A stretch of 64,000 bases of DNA from Salipaludibacillus sp. CUR1 (lineage in GTDB: Bacteria; Bacillota; Bacilli; Bacillales; Salisediminibacteriaceae). Positions within the stretch are counted from its first letter, which is position 1; each line of letters starts with the position of its first letter. The translations under genes and the position numbers were made by a program. Of this stretch, positions 44,292 to 53,842 are shown in pieces. The stretch lies in NCBI RefSeq assembly GCF_021028955.1, contig NZ_JAIWPE010000095.1, positions 124,001 to 188,000 of the forward strand, written 5' to 3'. The notes beneath the pieces are model-generated. The model did no database searches. It worked only from the letters and a program-made list of their open reading frames with translations, and was not told where the DNA came from.

Positions 44292-44741
44292 ATGAATAAA
44301 GGACAGAGACATATTAAAATCAGAGAAATTATTGCCAATCAGGATGTAGAAACTCAGGATCATCTCGTTGATCAGTTAAGGTCTGCCGGTTATAATGTCA
44401 CTCAGGCGACTGTGAGCAGAGATATTAAAGAACTGCATCTTGTAAAAGTTCCTATGATAGATGGCAGATATAAATACAGCTTACCGTCAGATCAAAGGTT
44501 TAACCCTCTTCAAAAATTAAAGAGGGCCCTCATGGATTCATTTGTGTCTATCGACCATACGAATAACATGATTATATTAAAAACGCTGCCCGGGAATGCG
44601 AATGCCGTAGGAGCGTTAATTGATAATTTAGACTGGGAAGAAATAATGGGAAATATAAGCGGAGATGATACTATCCTGATTATCTGCCGTGATGAAAAGG
44701 ATACGGAACCAATTAGTGAGAAATTCTTACAAATGCTATAA
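44292..44741 (+). CDS. argR: Arginine repressor ArgR (AhrC)
   Basis: A 149-residue hexameric regulator. N-terminal winged helix ([37 protein letters not shown]) and a C-terminal arginine-binding domain with [15 protein letters not shown] and [12 protein letters not shown]. It represses arginine synthesis and activates catabolism. GTGGAGG precedes the ATG. Position between yqxC and recN is conserved in Bacillus. Confidence 0.96.
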   Translation: MNKGQRHIKIREIIANQDVETQDHLVDQLRSAGYNVTQATVSRDIKELHLVKVPMIDGRYKYSLPSDQRFNPLQKLKRALMDSFVSIDHTNNMIILKTLPGNANAVGALIDNLDWEEIMGNISGDDTILIICRDEKDTEPISEKFLQML

Positions 44742-44782
44742 ATGACTCAGCATCGACAACCCAGTTTAAGAAGGTGAATAGA

Positions 44783-46516
44783 ATGTTGATGGAATTATCA
44801 ATTCGGAATTTTGCAATTATAGATGAAGTGTCTGTCTCCTTTGACGAAGGGCTGACTGTTCTAACGGGTGAAACAGGTGCTGGAAAATCGATTATTATTG
44901 ACGCGATAGGACTGCTGATCGGCGGCAGAGGATCAGTTGATTTCGTCCGTCATGGAAGTAAACGGGCAGAAATAGAAGGTTTATTTTCAGTGGAGTCATC
45001 TGTGTCCAGTGAATTATCTGACTTGCTGGCTGAATTGGGGATCAGGCCTGAGGAGGAAGAAACGGTTGTATTGCGCCGTGAAATTACTACCCAGGGCAAG
45101 AGCATCTGCCGGGTTAACGGGAAGCTTATTACTTTAGCGGTATTAAGGGAAGTGGGACAGATGCTTGTTGATATTCATGGTCAGCACGAGCACCAGAAAT
45201 TACTTCAGGCGGATAAGCACCTTTCCTTTTTGGATCGTTATGCCGAATCGTCTCTTGATAAGCCTAAGAAAGAGTATGAAAGGCTTTATCAGCAATTTTT
45301 AAAAAAGCGGGAACAGCTTCTTCAAATTACAGAAAATGAACAGCAAATGGCTCAGCGGCTGGACCTGATTCAGTACCAGTACAATGAAATTGAAAAAGCT
45401 GCTTTACAGGCTAATGAAGACGAAGCGTTGGAAGAAGAAAAAAAACGGCTGGATAATAGTGAAGAGCTGTACAGAACTGTCCATGGGACCTACGAGTCTT
45501 TATACGGAGACGGCAAGGGTCTGGAGTGGATAATGGCTGCAATGAATCAGATTGAAGAAGCGGCAGCGCTGGATGAGAATTTACATACACTTAAAGAAAC
45601 GGTCACAAACTGTTATTATCTCCTTGAAGAAACGTCTTTCTCTTTAAGGGACTACTACGAAAATATTGAGTTTGACCCTGACCGTTTAAATATTATTGAA
45701 GCCAGGTTGAGTGAATTAAGCCAATTAAAAAGAAAATACGGTGAGTCGGTAAATGACATCCTGGAATATGCCTCTTCGCTGGAAGAGGAAATTGATACTT
45801 TGACAAACCGGGAACAGCGGCTTGCAGAATGGGAAAATGAACTTGTATCAATTGCAAAAGATTTGGTGGTAGAAGCAGAGCATTTAACAAAATTGCGGAA
45901 AGACCATGCCGGTAAATTGAAAAAAGCGATACAAAAACAGCTCAAGGACTTGTATATGAAGGACACTGTTTTTGAAATTGATTTTAAAAATCCAAATACT
46001 GGCCTTATTTCAGATGTTCAGCACTTATTGAAATCTTTCCCTTTTAGCCGGTCAGGAATGGACACTATTTCCTTTATGGTCGCCACAAATAAAGGTGAAC
46101 CTTTAAAACCGCTGGCGAAAGTTGCTTCTGGCGGTGAAATTTCCAGAATGATTCTCGCTCTGAAATCAATTCTCGCCCGCCATGAAGGGGTTACTTCAAT
46201 TATTTTTGACGAAGTTGATACCGGAGTAAGCGGCAGAGTGGCTCAGGCCATTGCTGAAAAAATACACCATGTATCGATCGGATCGCAAGTTTTATGCATT
46301 ACTCATCTTCCACAAGTGGCAGCTATGGCAGATACTCACCTTTTTATTTCAAAAAGTGAGAATAAAGGCAGAACGAGTACAAGCGTGCGTCCGTTAACTC
46401 TGAAAGAACAAACAGAAGAAATCAGCAGGATGATTTCAGGTGTGGAAATTACTGATTTGACCAGGCAGCATGCAACAGAATTACTTAAACAGGCAGAAAG
46501 GTCAAAAAATAATTGA
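44783..46516 (+). CDS. recN: DNA repair protein RecN
   Basis: A 577-residue SMC-like ATPase acting early at double-strand breaks. Walker A TGETGAGKSIIIDAIG near residue 30-45; QHEHQ-type DIHGQHEHQKLL; a long coiled coil (about 150-370); signature KVASGGEISRMILALKS, Walker B SIIFDEVDTGVSG. ATG 44783 has AGAAGG 8 bases upstream and gives the B. subtilis length; an in-frame GTG at 44774 is less likely. Confidence 0.96.
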   Translation: MLMELSIRNFAIIDEVSVSFDEGLTVLTGETGAGKSIIIDAIGLLIGGRGSVDFVRHGSKRAEIEGLFSVESSVSSELSDLLAELGIRPEEEETVVLRREITTQGKSICRVNGKLITLAVLREVGQMLVDIHGQHEHQKLLQADKHLSFLDRYAESSLDKPKKEYERLYQQFLKKREQLLQITENEQQMAQRLDLIQYQYNEIEKAALQANEDEALEEEKKRLDNSEELYRTVHGTYESLYGDGKGLEWIMAAMNQIEEAAALDENLHTLKETVTNCYYLLEETSFSLRDYYENIEFDPDRLNIIEARLSELSQLKRKYGESVNDILEYASSLEEEIDTLTNREQRLAEWENELVSIAKDLVVEAEHLTKLRKDHAGKLKKAIQKQLKDLYMKDTVFEIDFKNPNTGLISDVQHLLKSFPFSRSGMDTISFMVATNKGEPLKPLAKVASGGEISRMILALKSILARHEGVTSIIFDEVDTGVSGRVAQAIAEKIHHVSIGSQVLCITHLPQVAAMADTHLFISKSENKGRTSTSVRPLTLKEQTEEISRMISGVEITDLTRQHATELLKQAERSKNN

Positions 46517-46526
46517 ATTTTCCATG

Positions 46527-46557
46527 AAAAAACTAACCAAAAGAGGTTAGTTTTTTT
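46527..46557 (+). terminator. Terminator after recN
   Basis: AAAAAACTAACC pairs with GGTTAGTTTTTT around a 6-base loop. Confidence 0.85.
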
Positions 46558-46569
46558 CTTTGCTTAAAG

Positions 46570-46599
46570 TTATAAATGATCGGTTTAAAGGCAAAATTA
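46570..46599 (+). promoter_or_regulatory. Forespore (sigma-F/G-type) promoter of spoIVB
   Basis: TTATA (46570-46574), 15 bases, GGCAAAATTA (46590-46599), the latter a full match to the sigma-F -10 consensus GGnnAnAnTR. In B. subtilis spoIVB is read by sigma-F and sigma-G. Confidence 0.55.
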
Positions 46600-46651
46600 G
46601 TATTACAGCCATGGTGGAGGTGAAGGTTAGAGACGAGGAGAGTGAATAAGT

Positions 46652-47932
46652 TTGAACTTTGGATGGGTACGAAAAACGACAGGAATACTTCTCCTTGCTA
46701 TTTTGTTCTCTGCTGCATTCTATCCGCCTTTACAAAATTATCTCCAGATCCCGCATAACATTGCAATTTTTGAAGGGCAAACATACGATATCCCAAATGC
46801 GGTGTCCGTTTTGAATTATGATGATTCTTCTGTTGCTATATCAAATAAAGAAGACAACCCTGTGATGGAAGCGTTAAGTTCATCAGAAAGCACCGTCAGC
46901 ATGGGAATAAAAGGGCTGCCATTAAAAGCAATGGATGTGTCAGTTTACCCTGAATTGAAAGTTATTCCCGGCGGTCAGTCAATTGGAGTAAGAGTGAAAA
47001 CGGATGGAGTATTAGTAGTAGGCCATCATTTAATGGATACAGATGCAGGTAAAGTATCTCCTGGAGAAGCTTCAGATATTCGTGTAGGAGACAGCATTAT
47101 AGAAATGAATGGGATTAATATCAGCAGTATGAATGATATACAGCCGTTAGTTCAGGAAGCGGGCGAACAGAATAAGCCGATTTCTTTTAAAATAAAGAGG
47201 GATGGCAAAATAATGAAAAAAGAGCTTACTCCCGTAAAAGGTAAAGGAGACCCTCGGTTTCATCTTGGATTATTTATAAGAGATTCCGCTGCTGGAGTAG
47301 GGACACTGACTTTCTACGAACCGCAATCAGGAAATTACGGAGCCTTGGGCCACGTCATATCCGATATGGAAACAAAGGAACCGATCGAAGTAGGGAATGG
47401 AGAAATAATCCGCTCGGATGTGACTTCGATTGAAAAAGGATTAACTGGAGAGCCGGGCGAGAAATTAGCAAGATTTTCTAATGACAGAAAAGTGTTAGGT
47501 AATATTACTAAAAATACAAGCTTTGGTATTTTTGGAAAGATGCATGACGAAGCACGTAACGAAGAATGGATGGATCCAGTGGAAATAGGATTAGCTCACC
47601 AAATAGAAGAAGGGCCTGCAGAAATTTACACCGTTGTTGAAGGTGAGGAAGTACAACGTTTTAATATTGAAATTATAAGCAGTACCCCTCAGCAGTCTCC
47701 AGCGACTAAAGGGCTCGTCATAAAAGTAACCGACGAAGAACTTTTGGAGAAAACAGGAGGAATTGTCCAGGGTATGAGCGGAAGTCCTATTATTCAAAAC
47801 GGGCGTATAGTGGGAGCGGTGACACATGTATTTGTTAACGACCCGACATCCGGTTACGGCTGCCATATAGAATGGATGTTAAAAGATGCAGAAATTGATT
47901 TAGAAAAGAACGAAACGAAAAAAGCAGGTTAA
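46652..47932 (+). CDS. spoIVB: SpoIVB peptidase, sigma-K checkpoint signal
   Basis: A 426-residue serine peptidase secreted from the forespore; it cleaves SpoIVFA to release sigma-K processing. N-terminal membrane anchor (about 9-28), PDZ domain (about 105-195) and S55 peptidase domain. The catalytic histidine is H234 in ALGHVISD and the serine S378 in GMSGSP, the latter at the B. subtilis number. The TTG start follows GAGGAGAG. spo0A lies next, as in all Bacillus. Confidence 0.96.
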   Translation: MNFGWVRKTTGILLLAILFSAAFYPPLQNYLQIPHNIAIFEGQTYDIPNAVSVLNYDDSSVAISNKEDNPVMEALSSSESTVSMGIKGLPLKAMDVSVYPELKVIPGGQSIGVRVKTDGVLVVGHHLMDTDAGKVSPGEASDIRVGDSIIEMNGINISSMNDIQPLVQEAGEQNKPISFKIKRDGKIMKKELTPVKGKGDPRFHLGLFIRDSAAGVGTLTFYEPQSGNYGALGHVISDMETKEPIEVGNGEIIRSDVTSIEKGLTGEPGEKLARFSNDRKVLGNITKNTSFGIFGKMHDEARNEEWMDPVEIGLAHQIEEGPAEIYTVVEGEEVQRFNIEIISSTPQQSPATKGLVIKVTDEELLEKTGGIVQGMSGSPIIQNGRIVGAVTHVFVNDPTSGYGCHIEWMLKDAEIDLEKNETKKAG

Positions 47933-47943
47933 ATATAGTGGTT

Positions 47944-47977
47944 AAAAAAAGCATCACCTGAGGTGGTGCTTTTTTTA
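47944..47977 (+). terminator. Terminator after spoIVB
   Basis: GCATCACC pairs with GGTGGTGC, flanked by A7 and T7 runs; a perfect hairpin. Confidence 0.9.
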
Positions 47978-48010
47978 TAATATTTAGACGTCTTTACAGA
48001 TAAATTATGG

Positions 48011-48016
48011 TATAAT
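48011..48016 (+). promoter_or_regulatory. Vegetative promoter (Pv) of spo0A
   Basis: Extended -10 TGGTATAAT (TATAAT 48011-48016) with a weak -35; position corresponds to the vegetative spo0A promoter of B. subtilis. Confidence 0.5.
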
Positions 48017-48030
48017 ACAACCAAATAATT

Positions 48031-48039
48031 TTCGACAAA
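48031..48039 (-). promoter_or_regulatory. 0A box 1 upstream of spo0A
   Basis: TTCGACAAA, the reverse complement of TTTGTCGAA, a full match to the Spo0A~P consensus TTTGTCRAA, just downstream of the vegetative promoter where binding would repress it. Confidence 0.7.
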
Positions 48040-48146
48040 TCAGCAGGCATTATACGTATTTAATAGCGATTAGACTCGAATTTAGGAGTATACGTGAATA
48101 AATAAGAGTAAACTAAAGATTAACTTGAAAAATTCTAATAATTAAA

Positions 48147-48171
48147 AGGATTTCATAAGGTGTTGTCGAAT
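48147..48171 (+). promoter_or_regulatory. Sigma-H promoter (Ps) of spo0A with 0A box 2
   Basis: AGGATTT (48147-48153), 11 bases, GTCGAAT (48165-48171) fit sigma-H (AGGAWWT, RnnGAAT). The box GTTGTCGAA (48162-48170), 8/9 to the 0A consensus, overlaps its -10. Confidence 0.65.
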
Positions 48172-48218
48172 AAGGAATATTAAGTTATTTAAACCATAAT
48201 TTCGGGGAGGAACTTAGT

Positions 48219-49013
48219 GTGAAAAAAGTTAAAGTTTGTGTGGCCGACGACAACCGTGAATTAGTCAATTTACTTGAGGATTATATTCTTTCTCAAGAGG
48301 ATATGGAAGTTGCTGGAAGGGCTTATAATGGACAGGAATGTTTAAATTTAATAGAGGACACGGAGCCTGACGTTTTAATTCTTGATATTATTATGCCTCA
48401 TTTAGACGGGCTGGCAGTTTTGGAAAAGCTCAATGGGATGCAGTTAAATAAACGGCCTAATATCATCATGCTGACCGCTTTTGGACAGGAAGATGTGACT
48501 AAGAAAGCAGTAGATCTGGGTGCATCTTATTACATTTTAAAACCTTTTGATATGGATACTTTAATGAATAAAATCAGAGAAGTTTCAGGAAACCAGAGCA
48601 ATTCCTATATTCAGCGCCCTGCAGCTTCAGCGGCGGATATGAGGCGCGAAAATAAACCGATGAACCTGGATGCAAGTATTACGAGCATTATCCATGAGAT
48701 CGGGGTGCCGGCGCATATTAAAGGATATATGTACTTAAGAGAAGCTATTACGATGGTTTATAATGATATAGAACTGCTCGGATCTATTACAAAAGTGCTT
48801 TATCCTGATATTGCAAAGAAGTTTAATACCACTGCAAGCCGTGTGGAGCGGGCTATTCGCCATGCGATCGAAGTAGCATGGAGCAGAGGCAACATAGAGT
48901 CCATCTCCAAGATGTTCGGTTATACAGTGAATGTATCCAAAGCAAAACCGACTAATTCTGAATTTATCGCGATGGTTGCCGATAAGTTAAGGATTGAACA
49001 TAAAGTAAGCTGA
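48219..49013 (+). CDS. spo0A: Spo0A, master regulator of sporulation
   Basis: A 264-residue response regulator. Receiver domain 1-125 with acidic pocket D10/D11, phosphorylation site D56 ([12 protein letters not shown]) and K near 108; C-terminal DNA-binding domain with the recognition region [19 protein letters not shown]. It is phosphorylated through the phosphorelay and controls entry into sporulation. The GTG start follows GGGGAGG. Regulation from a vegetative and a sigma-H promoter with 0A boxes is visible upstream. Confidence 0.98.
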   Translation: MKKVKVCVADDNRELVNLLEDYILSQEDMEVAGRAYNGQECLNLIEDTEPDVLILDIIMPHLDGLAVLEKLNGMQLNKRPNIIMLTAFGQEDVTKKAVDLGASYYILKPFDMDTLMNKIREVSGNQSNSYIQRPAASAADMRRENKPMNLDASITSIIHEIGVPAHIKGYMYLREAITMVYNDIELLGSITKVLYPDIAKKFNTTASRVERAIRHAIEVAWSRGNIESISKMFGYTVNVSKAKPTNSEFIAMVADKLRIEHKVS

Positions 49014-49022
49014 AAATAATAA

Positions 49023-49066
49023 AGCTGCCTTTTGTCAGTACATCTGATAAAAGACAGCTCTTTTTT
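49023..49066. terminator. Terminator between spo0A and yqzF
   Basis: AGCTGCCTTTTGTCAG pairs with CTGATAAAAGACAGCT (mismatches allowed), then TTTTTTATTTT; usable from both convergent genes. Confidence 0.75.
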
Positions 49067-49313
49067 ATTTTGTATTTTTCTGGAATTTAGGGGCTACTTT
49101 ATTATTTTTCCGGTCTCTGTGTAAAATAAACCCTCCAATAAACCATACACCGATCACCAAAGAGATTATCCCTGCTAAAAATTGTAAATAGTAGGAAGGG
49201 TAGGGACTGTTTAATATTTGAAACAGAGTATCTCTCATAAGCTTGATGCCGTAACCGGCAATGAAAACCGGAATAAGTAAAATGACAAGGGCTATAAAAC
49301 GCTGAACAGTCAT
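49065..49313 (-). CDS. yqzF: DUF2627 membrane protein (YqzF)
   Basis: An 82-residue protein with two transmembrane helices (about 6-22 and 43-64) and a basic tail. Motifs RFIALVILLIPVFIAGYGIKLMRD and IGGFILHRDRKNNKV fit DUF2627/YqzF; function unknown. AAAGGAATG precedes the ATG. It lies convergent with spo0A, as in B. subtilis relatives. Confidence 0.85.
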   Translation of the reverse strand: MTVQRFIALVILLIPVFIAGYGIKLMRDTLFQILNSPYPSYYLQFLAGIISLVIGVWFIGGFILHRDRKNNKVAPKFQKNTK

Positions 49314-49511
49314 AGGTCCATTCCTTTCTTAATGAAACTCTCCTTTATTCTATACTATAATACTTTTTCAGTCGAGCAGAATTGGCCATGCAGATTATGA
49401 TGTGAAAAAACCTCACTGTTTCCTTTAATTTATTTTAAAAAAGTGTATAGTTAAAGGCAGGTATGAAATTTATTGCAGGGTGATTTTAAATCTCCAAAAA
49501 GGCGGGCATGA

Positions 49512-51575
49512 ATGATGAAAAAAGTTCTGATCATTGGCGCCGGGGAAGGCGGGGCCTCGTTACTGGAAGTTTTATCAGCTACTGATCAGCTGGCAGTGAC
49601 AGGTGTGGTGGACAAGAATCCTGCCAGCAAAGGTATTATTAAAGGAAAAGAAAAGGGCATCCCAGTATTTGATGATTGGCAGACAGCTGTATCTGAAATA
49701 CCTTCGATTGATGTCATTATAGAAGTGACAGGTGAGGAAAAGCTGTATGAAGAAATAAAGGGATATTTTTTAAACAAGCCTGTTACGGTGATTCCAAGTT
49801 CTGTAGCGTCCATTATGTTCTTTTTAATGGAAGAGAAAGAGCTGTTGATTGATGAAGTAAAAAATCACAACAAAAAGCTGGATAATATTGTTAATTCTAC
49901 TCATGATGGAATGATTGCTATTGATAAAGAGGAAAAGATTACTTTAATTAATAAGCGTGCTGAAGAAATGACCGGCCTGAATTATAAATCCGTCATGGGC
50001 AAGAAAATAACGGATGTAATGCCTACAAGCCGTCTTCCGAGAGTTTTAAGGACGAAAAAAGTGGAACGGAACCGCCGGCAGGTCATTTCGAACCAGCATA
50101 AAATTATTACTACACGGGTACCTATGATAGGAGAAAATGAAGTCATAGGGGCTTTGGCTATTTTTAAGGACATTACAGAAATAGTAAATATGGCTGAAGA
50201 AGTAACAAATTTAAAAAGTATTCAGACCATGCTTGAAGCAATTATTAATTCGTCAGATGATGCCATTTCTGTGGTGGATGAAACGGGAAAAGGTTTGTTA
50301 ATAAATCCTGCTTATACGAGGCTTACAGGTCTTACAAAAGAAGAGGTTATCGGAAAGCCGGCTACTACCGATATTTCTGAAGGGGAAAGTATGCACTTGC
50401 AAGTTTTGGAAACAAAAACACCAGTCCGCGGGGTCAAAATGAAAGTAGGGCCCTATCGAAAAGATGTCATTGTGAATGTAGCACCAGTTATAGTGGATGG
50501 GCATTTGAAAGGGAGTGTCGGCGTCATTCATGATATGTCTGAAATGGAGGCACTGACTAATGAACTTGAAAAAGCTAAACAGATTATCCGTACCTTGGAA
50601 GCAAAGTACCGGTTTGAAGATATTTTAGGTGCTTCAGAAGAATTAACGTTTGCGATTGAACAGGCGAAAGTAGCGGCCGTGACTCCGGCTACTATTCTTT
50701 TAAGGGGCGAATCAGGCACAGGTAAAGAATTGTTTGCCCACGCCATACATAATGAGAGTAACCGAAAGTACAATAAATTTATCCGCGTAAACTGTGCAGC
50801 AGTATCTGAATCTCTGCTTGAGAGCGAACTTTTTGGGTATGAAGAAGGCGCTTTTTCAGGAGCTAAGCGGGGAGGCAAAAAAGGCCTTTTTGAAGAAGCG
50901 GACAAAGGAAGTATTTTCCTGGATGAAATAGGTGAATTGTCACCGCAAATGCAGGCTAAATTGTTAAGGGTTCTTCAGGAACATGAAATTGTCCGGGTTG
51001 GAGGAACCGCTGCTATTCCTGTAGATGTGAGGGTCATTGCTGCTACTAACGTAGATATAGAGAAAAAAATAGAAGAAAAAGAATTCCGGTCTGACCTGTA
51101 TTACCGGTTAAACCGTATGCCGATTTATATTCCGCCTTTAAGAGAACGGAAAGGCGATTTGCCGGCATTGTCTCTCCACATTATTTCAAAATTAAATCAG
51201 GATTATGGACGAAATGTGATAAAGGTTTCTGAAGCTGCATTAAAAGAACTTGAAAATTATCATTGGCCGGGAAACGTCAGGGAATTAGAAAATATCCTCG
51301 GGATGGCGATGATTCATATGCACTATACAGAAAAAGAAATCAAAGTGGGCCATCTCCCTGTCTTAAATAAACCAGCTCCCGAACAAGAACCATACAGGGA
51401 GTTCAGTGTGCAGCTAAATGGAGAGAAAACATTACAGGAACTTATGGATGAGCAGGAAAAGCATTTTTTATTGGAAGCGTTAGATATAAATAATGGAAAT
51501 AAAACAAAAACTGCTAAAATGCTGGGTGTTTCTATACGCAGCTTGTATTACAAACTTGAAAGATACAATATTTAA
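49512..51575 (+). CDS. bkdR: Sigma-54-dependent regulator BkdR
   Basis: A 687-residue enhancer-binding protein. Order: N-terminal Rossmann-like domain (1-110, [17 protein letters not shown]), PAS domains (about 120-225 and 235-345), AAA+ domain with Walker [18 protein letters not shown] (sigma-54 contact loop), Walker [11 protein letters not shown], and a C-terminal Fis-type helix-turn-helix ending in [16 protein letters not shown]. It activates the branched-chain amino-acid operon downstream from the sigma-54 promoter. The sensed ligand is not deducible here. Confidence 0.95.
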   Translation: MMKKVLIIGAGEGGASLLEVLSATDQLAVTGVVDKNPASKGIIKGKEKGIPVFDDWQTAVSEIPSIDVIIEVTGEEKLYEEIKGYFLNKPVTVIPSSVASIMFFLMEEKELLIDEVKNHNKKLDNIVNSTHDGMIAIDKEEKITLINKRAEEMTGLNYKSVMGKKITDVMPTSRLPRVLRTKKVERNRRQVISNQHKIITTRVPMIGENEVIGALAIFKDITEIVNMAEEVTNLKSIQTMLEAIINSSDDAISVVDETGKGLLINPAYTRLTGLTKEEVIGKPATTDISEGESMHLQVLETKTPVRGVKMKVGPYRKDVIVNVAPVIVDGHLKGSVGVIHDMSEMEALTNELEKAKQIIRTLEAKYRFEDILGASEELTFAIEQAKVAAVTPATILLRGESGTGKELFAHAIHNESNRKYNKFIRVNCAAVSESLLESELFGYEEGAFSGAKRGGKKGLFEEADKGSIFLDEIGELSPQMQAKLLRVLQEHEIVRVGGTAAIPVDVRVIAATNVDIEKKIEEKEFRSDLYYRLNRMPIYIPPLRERKGDLPALSLHIISKLNQDYGRNVIKVSEAALKELENYHWPGNVRELENILGMAMIHMHYTEKEIKVGHLPVLNKPAPEQEPYREFSVQLNGEKTLQELMDEQEKHFLLEALDINNGNKTKTAKMLGVSIRSLYYKLERYNI

Positions 51576-51584
51576 CAACTATGA

Positions 51585-51625
51585 ATAACTTTGCATGCAA
51601 AAAAATGCAGAGTGTGCAAAGTTAT
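51585..51625 (+). promoter_or_regulatory. Inverted repeat, candidate BkdR upstream activating site
   Basis: ATAACTTTGCA (51585-51595) and TGCAAAGTTAT (51615-51625) form a perfect 11-base inverted repeat, centred about 85 bases upstream of the sigma-54 promoter. No T run follows, so it is not a good terminator for bkdR. Confidence 0.55.
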
Positions 51626-51682
51626 GCAAGGTTTAATGAAGTGGAAATACTGGTATGAAAGCGTTAACTTTATTTTTCCATC

Positions 51683-51699
51683 TTGGCATCTTTCTTGCA
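51683..51699 (+). promoter_or_regulatory. Sigma-54 promoter of the bkd operon
   Basis: TTGGCATCTTTCTTGCA matches the -24/-12 consensus (TGGCAC-N5-TTGCA); GG and GC are 12 bases apart. It lies 47 bases before ptb. Confidence 0.85.
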
Positions 51700-51745
51700 T
51701 TAATTATAGAGCGGAGCCATTGGAATTTATGAAAGGTGGAGCATC

Positions 51746-52648
51746 ATGGATCTAAACACATTATTCCATAAAATAAAAAACCAGGAATCACAAACGATAG
51801 CAGTTGCCCATGCAACAGACCCTACTGTGTTTGAATCCGCAGAAAAGGCACTGGAGAAAAACCTGGCCTCCTTTATTTTTACCGGGCCGGAAAGTGAAAT
51901 GAAAAAGGCGCTTAATGAAGCTTCCTTTACGTTTGGGGATGATACCCGGGTATCATTTATTAACACGGAAAGTGATAAAGAATCTGCCCAGACAGCAGTT
52001 GAGATTGTAAAACAGGATAAAGCGCGAGTATTAATGAAAGGGATGGTTTCAACCTCATTGCTTTTAAAAGCTGTCCTTAACAAAGAAAATGGCTTAAGAA
52101 CCGGAAAAATTCTCTCCCATCTTGCGGGCTTTTCATTGCCCGGCAGAGACAGTCTTATGTTTATTACTGATGCTGCCATGAATATTTCTCCTGATTTAAA
52201 GGAGAAAGTCCAGATTATTGACAATGCAGTTGATGCAGTAAACAAAATGGGAGTAGATAAACCAAAAGTCGCTGTCATTGCGGCTGTAGAAACAGTTAAT
52301 CCTGCAATGCAGGCTACATTGGATGGAGCGGCATTAACACAGATGAACCGCAGAAACCAAATAAAAGGCTGTGAGGTGGATGGCCCGTTAGGTTTCGATA
52401 ATGCTGTTTCCAGGACTGCAGCCAGCCAGAAAGGGATTACTTCAGAAGTTGCCGGGAATGCAGATATCCTTCTCGTGCCAGGAATAGAAACAGGAAATGT
52501 TCTTTATAAGTCTTTAACTTATTTTGGGCAAGCAGTTGTAGGAGGAATGATTGTAGGGGCAAAAGCGCCGATTGTGTTAACATCGCGCTCAGATTCTGCA
52601 GACAGTAAATTATTTTCAATGGCAATGGCTTTAAGTACTACAAAATAA
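51746..52648 (+). CDS. ptb: Phosphate butyryltransferase
   Basis: A 300-residue phosphotransacylase that converts branched acyl-CoA to acyl phosphate. Family features: VAHATDPTVFESAEKAL, LMKGMVSTSLLLKAVL, HLAGFSLPGRDSLMFITDAAMN (parts), GPLGFDNAVS and LLVPGIETGNVLYKSL. The ATG follows GGTGGAG. First gene of ptb-bcd-buk-lpdV-bkdAA-bkdAB-bkdB under BkdR and sigma-54. Confidence 0.95.
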   Translation: MDLNTLFHKIKNQESQTIAVAHATDPTVFESAEKALEKNLASFIFTGPESEMKKALNEASFTFGDDTRVSFINTESDKESAQTAVEIVKQDKARVLMKGMVSTSLLLKAVLNKENGLRTGKILSHLAGFSLPGRDSLMFITDAAMNISPDLKEKVQIIDNAVDAVNKMGVDKPKVAVIAAVETVNPAMQATLDGAALTQMNRRNQIKGCEVDGPLGFDNAVSRTAASQKGITSEVAGNADILLVPGIETGNVLYKSLTYFGQAVVGGMIVGAKAPIVLTSRSDSADSKLFSMAMALSTTK

Positions 52649-52672
52649 TTTGACTTTTTAGGGGGAAGAATC

Positions 52673-53770
52673 ATGGAATTATTTAAGTATATGGAGAAAT
52701 ATGATTACGAGCAGACAGTAGTATGCCAGGATAAAGAATCCGGGTTAAAGGCTATTATTGCAATCCATGATACAACATTGGGGCCGGCACTCGGGGGCAC
52801 CCGGATGTGGACGTATAACAATGAAGAGGAAGCATTTGAAGATGCATTAAGACTGGCTAAAGGCATGACATACAAAAATGCGGCGGCCGGACTAAACCTG
52901 GGAGGGGGAAAGACGGTTATTATCGGCGATCCCCGCAAAGATAAAAACGAAGCAATGTTCAGGGCATTCGGACGCTTTATTCAAGGGTTAAACGGCCGTT
53001 ACATCACAGCAGAAGATGTTGGGACCACAGTGGAAGATATGGATTTAGTTTATTCCGAAACTGATTATGTTACCGGAATTTCACCTGCCTTTGGCTCCTC
53101 TGGAAACCCTTCCCCTGTTACCGCTTATGGGGTATATGTAGGAATGAAAGCCGCTGCAAAAGAAGCCTTTGGAGATGACTCTCTCGAAGGGAAAACTGTC
53201 GCAGTACAAGGAGTCGGCAATGTCGCTTATAACTTATGCCGCCATTTGCATGAAGAAGGAGCCCGGTTAATTGTAACAGATATTAATAGAGAAGCTGTTC
53301 GGAGCGCCGTTGAAGAATTCGGGGCAGAGGCTGTCGATATTAATGATATCTACAGCGCAGACTGTGATATTTATTCCCCATGCGCTTTAGGAGCGACAAT
53401 TAATGATGAAACAATTCCACAGTTGAAAGCAAAGGTTATTGCAGGAGCAGCAAATAATCAGTTGAAAGAAAGCCGCCATGGAGATATAGTGCAGGAAAAA
53501 GGTATAATCTATGCGCCTGATTATGTCATCAATTCAGGAGGAGTCATTAATGTAGCTGACGAACTTATCGGTTATAACCGGGACCGCGCAATGAAAAAAG
53601 TAGAGACTATTTATGACAGCATTACGAAAATTTTTGATATTTCCAAGCGCGATAATATTCCATCTTATCTTGCAGCCAATCGTATGGCAGAAGAAAGAAT
53701 TGAAATTATGAGAAAATCACGCAGACAATTTTTAACTAATGAAATGAGTATTTTAAGCCGTGGAAGATAA
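52673..53770 (+). CDS. bcd: Leucine dehydrogenase
   Basis: A 365-residue NAD-dependent Glu/Leu/Phe/Val dehydrogenase that deaminates branched-chain amino acids to the 2-keto acids used by BkdA. Motifs: [10 protein letters not shown], the catalytic lysine region [23 protein letters not shown], and the NAD fold [25 protein letters not shown] precedes the ATG. Followed by a 12-bp hairpin before buk. Confidence 0.96.
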   Translation: MELFKYMEKYDYEQTVVCQDKESGLKAIIAIHDTTLGPALGGTRMWTYNNEEEAFEDALRLAKGMTYKNAAAGLNLGGGKTVIIGDPRKDKNEAMFRAFGRFIQGLNGRYITAEDVGTTVEDMDLVYSETDYVTGISPAFGSSGNPSPVTAYGVYVGMKAAAKEAFGDDSLEGKTVAVQGVGNVAYNLCRHLHEEGARLIVTDINREAVRSAVEEFGAEAVDINDIYSADCDIYSPCALGATINDETIPQLKAKVIAGAANNQLKESRHGDIVQEKGIIYAPDYVINSGGVINVADELIGYNRDRAMKKVETIYDSITKIFDISKRDNIPSYLAANRMAEERIEIMRKSRRQFLTNEMSILSRGR

Positions 53771-53775
53771 TAGGC

Positions 53776-53810
53776 CTTAACCTGCTCTTTCAAGACAGGA
53801 GCAGGTTAAG
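53776..53810 (+). other. 12-bp hairpin between bcd and buk
   Basis: CTTAACCTGCTC pairs perfectly with GAGCAGGTTAAG, loop 11 bases, without a T run. It may be an mRNA-processing or partial-attenuation hairpin within the operon. Confidence 0.5.
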
Positions 53811-53842
53811 CAATGGTTTTATTGAATTTGGAGGGAAGCAGA

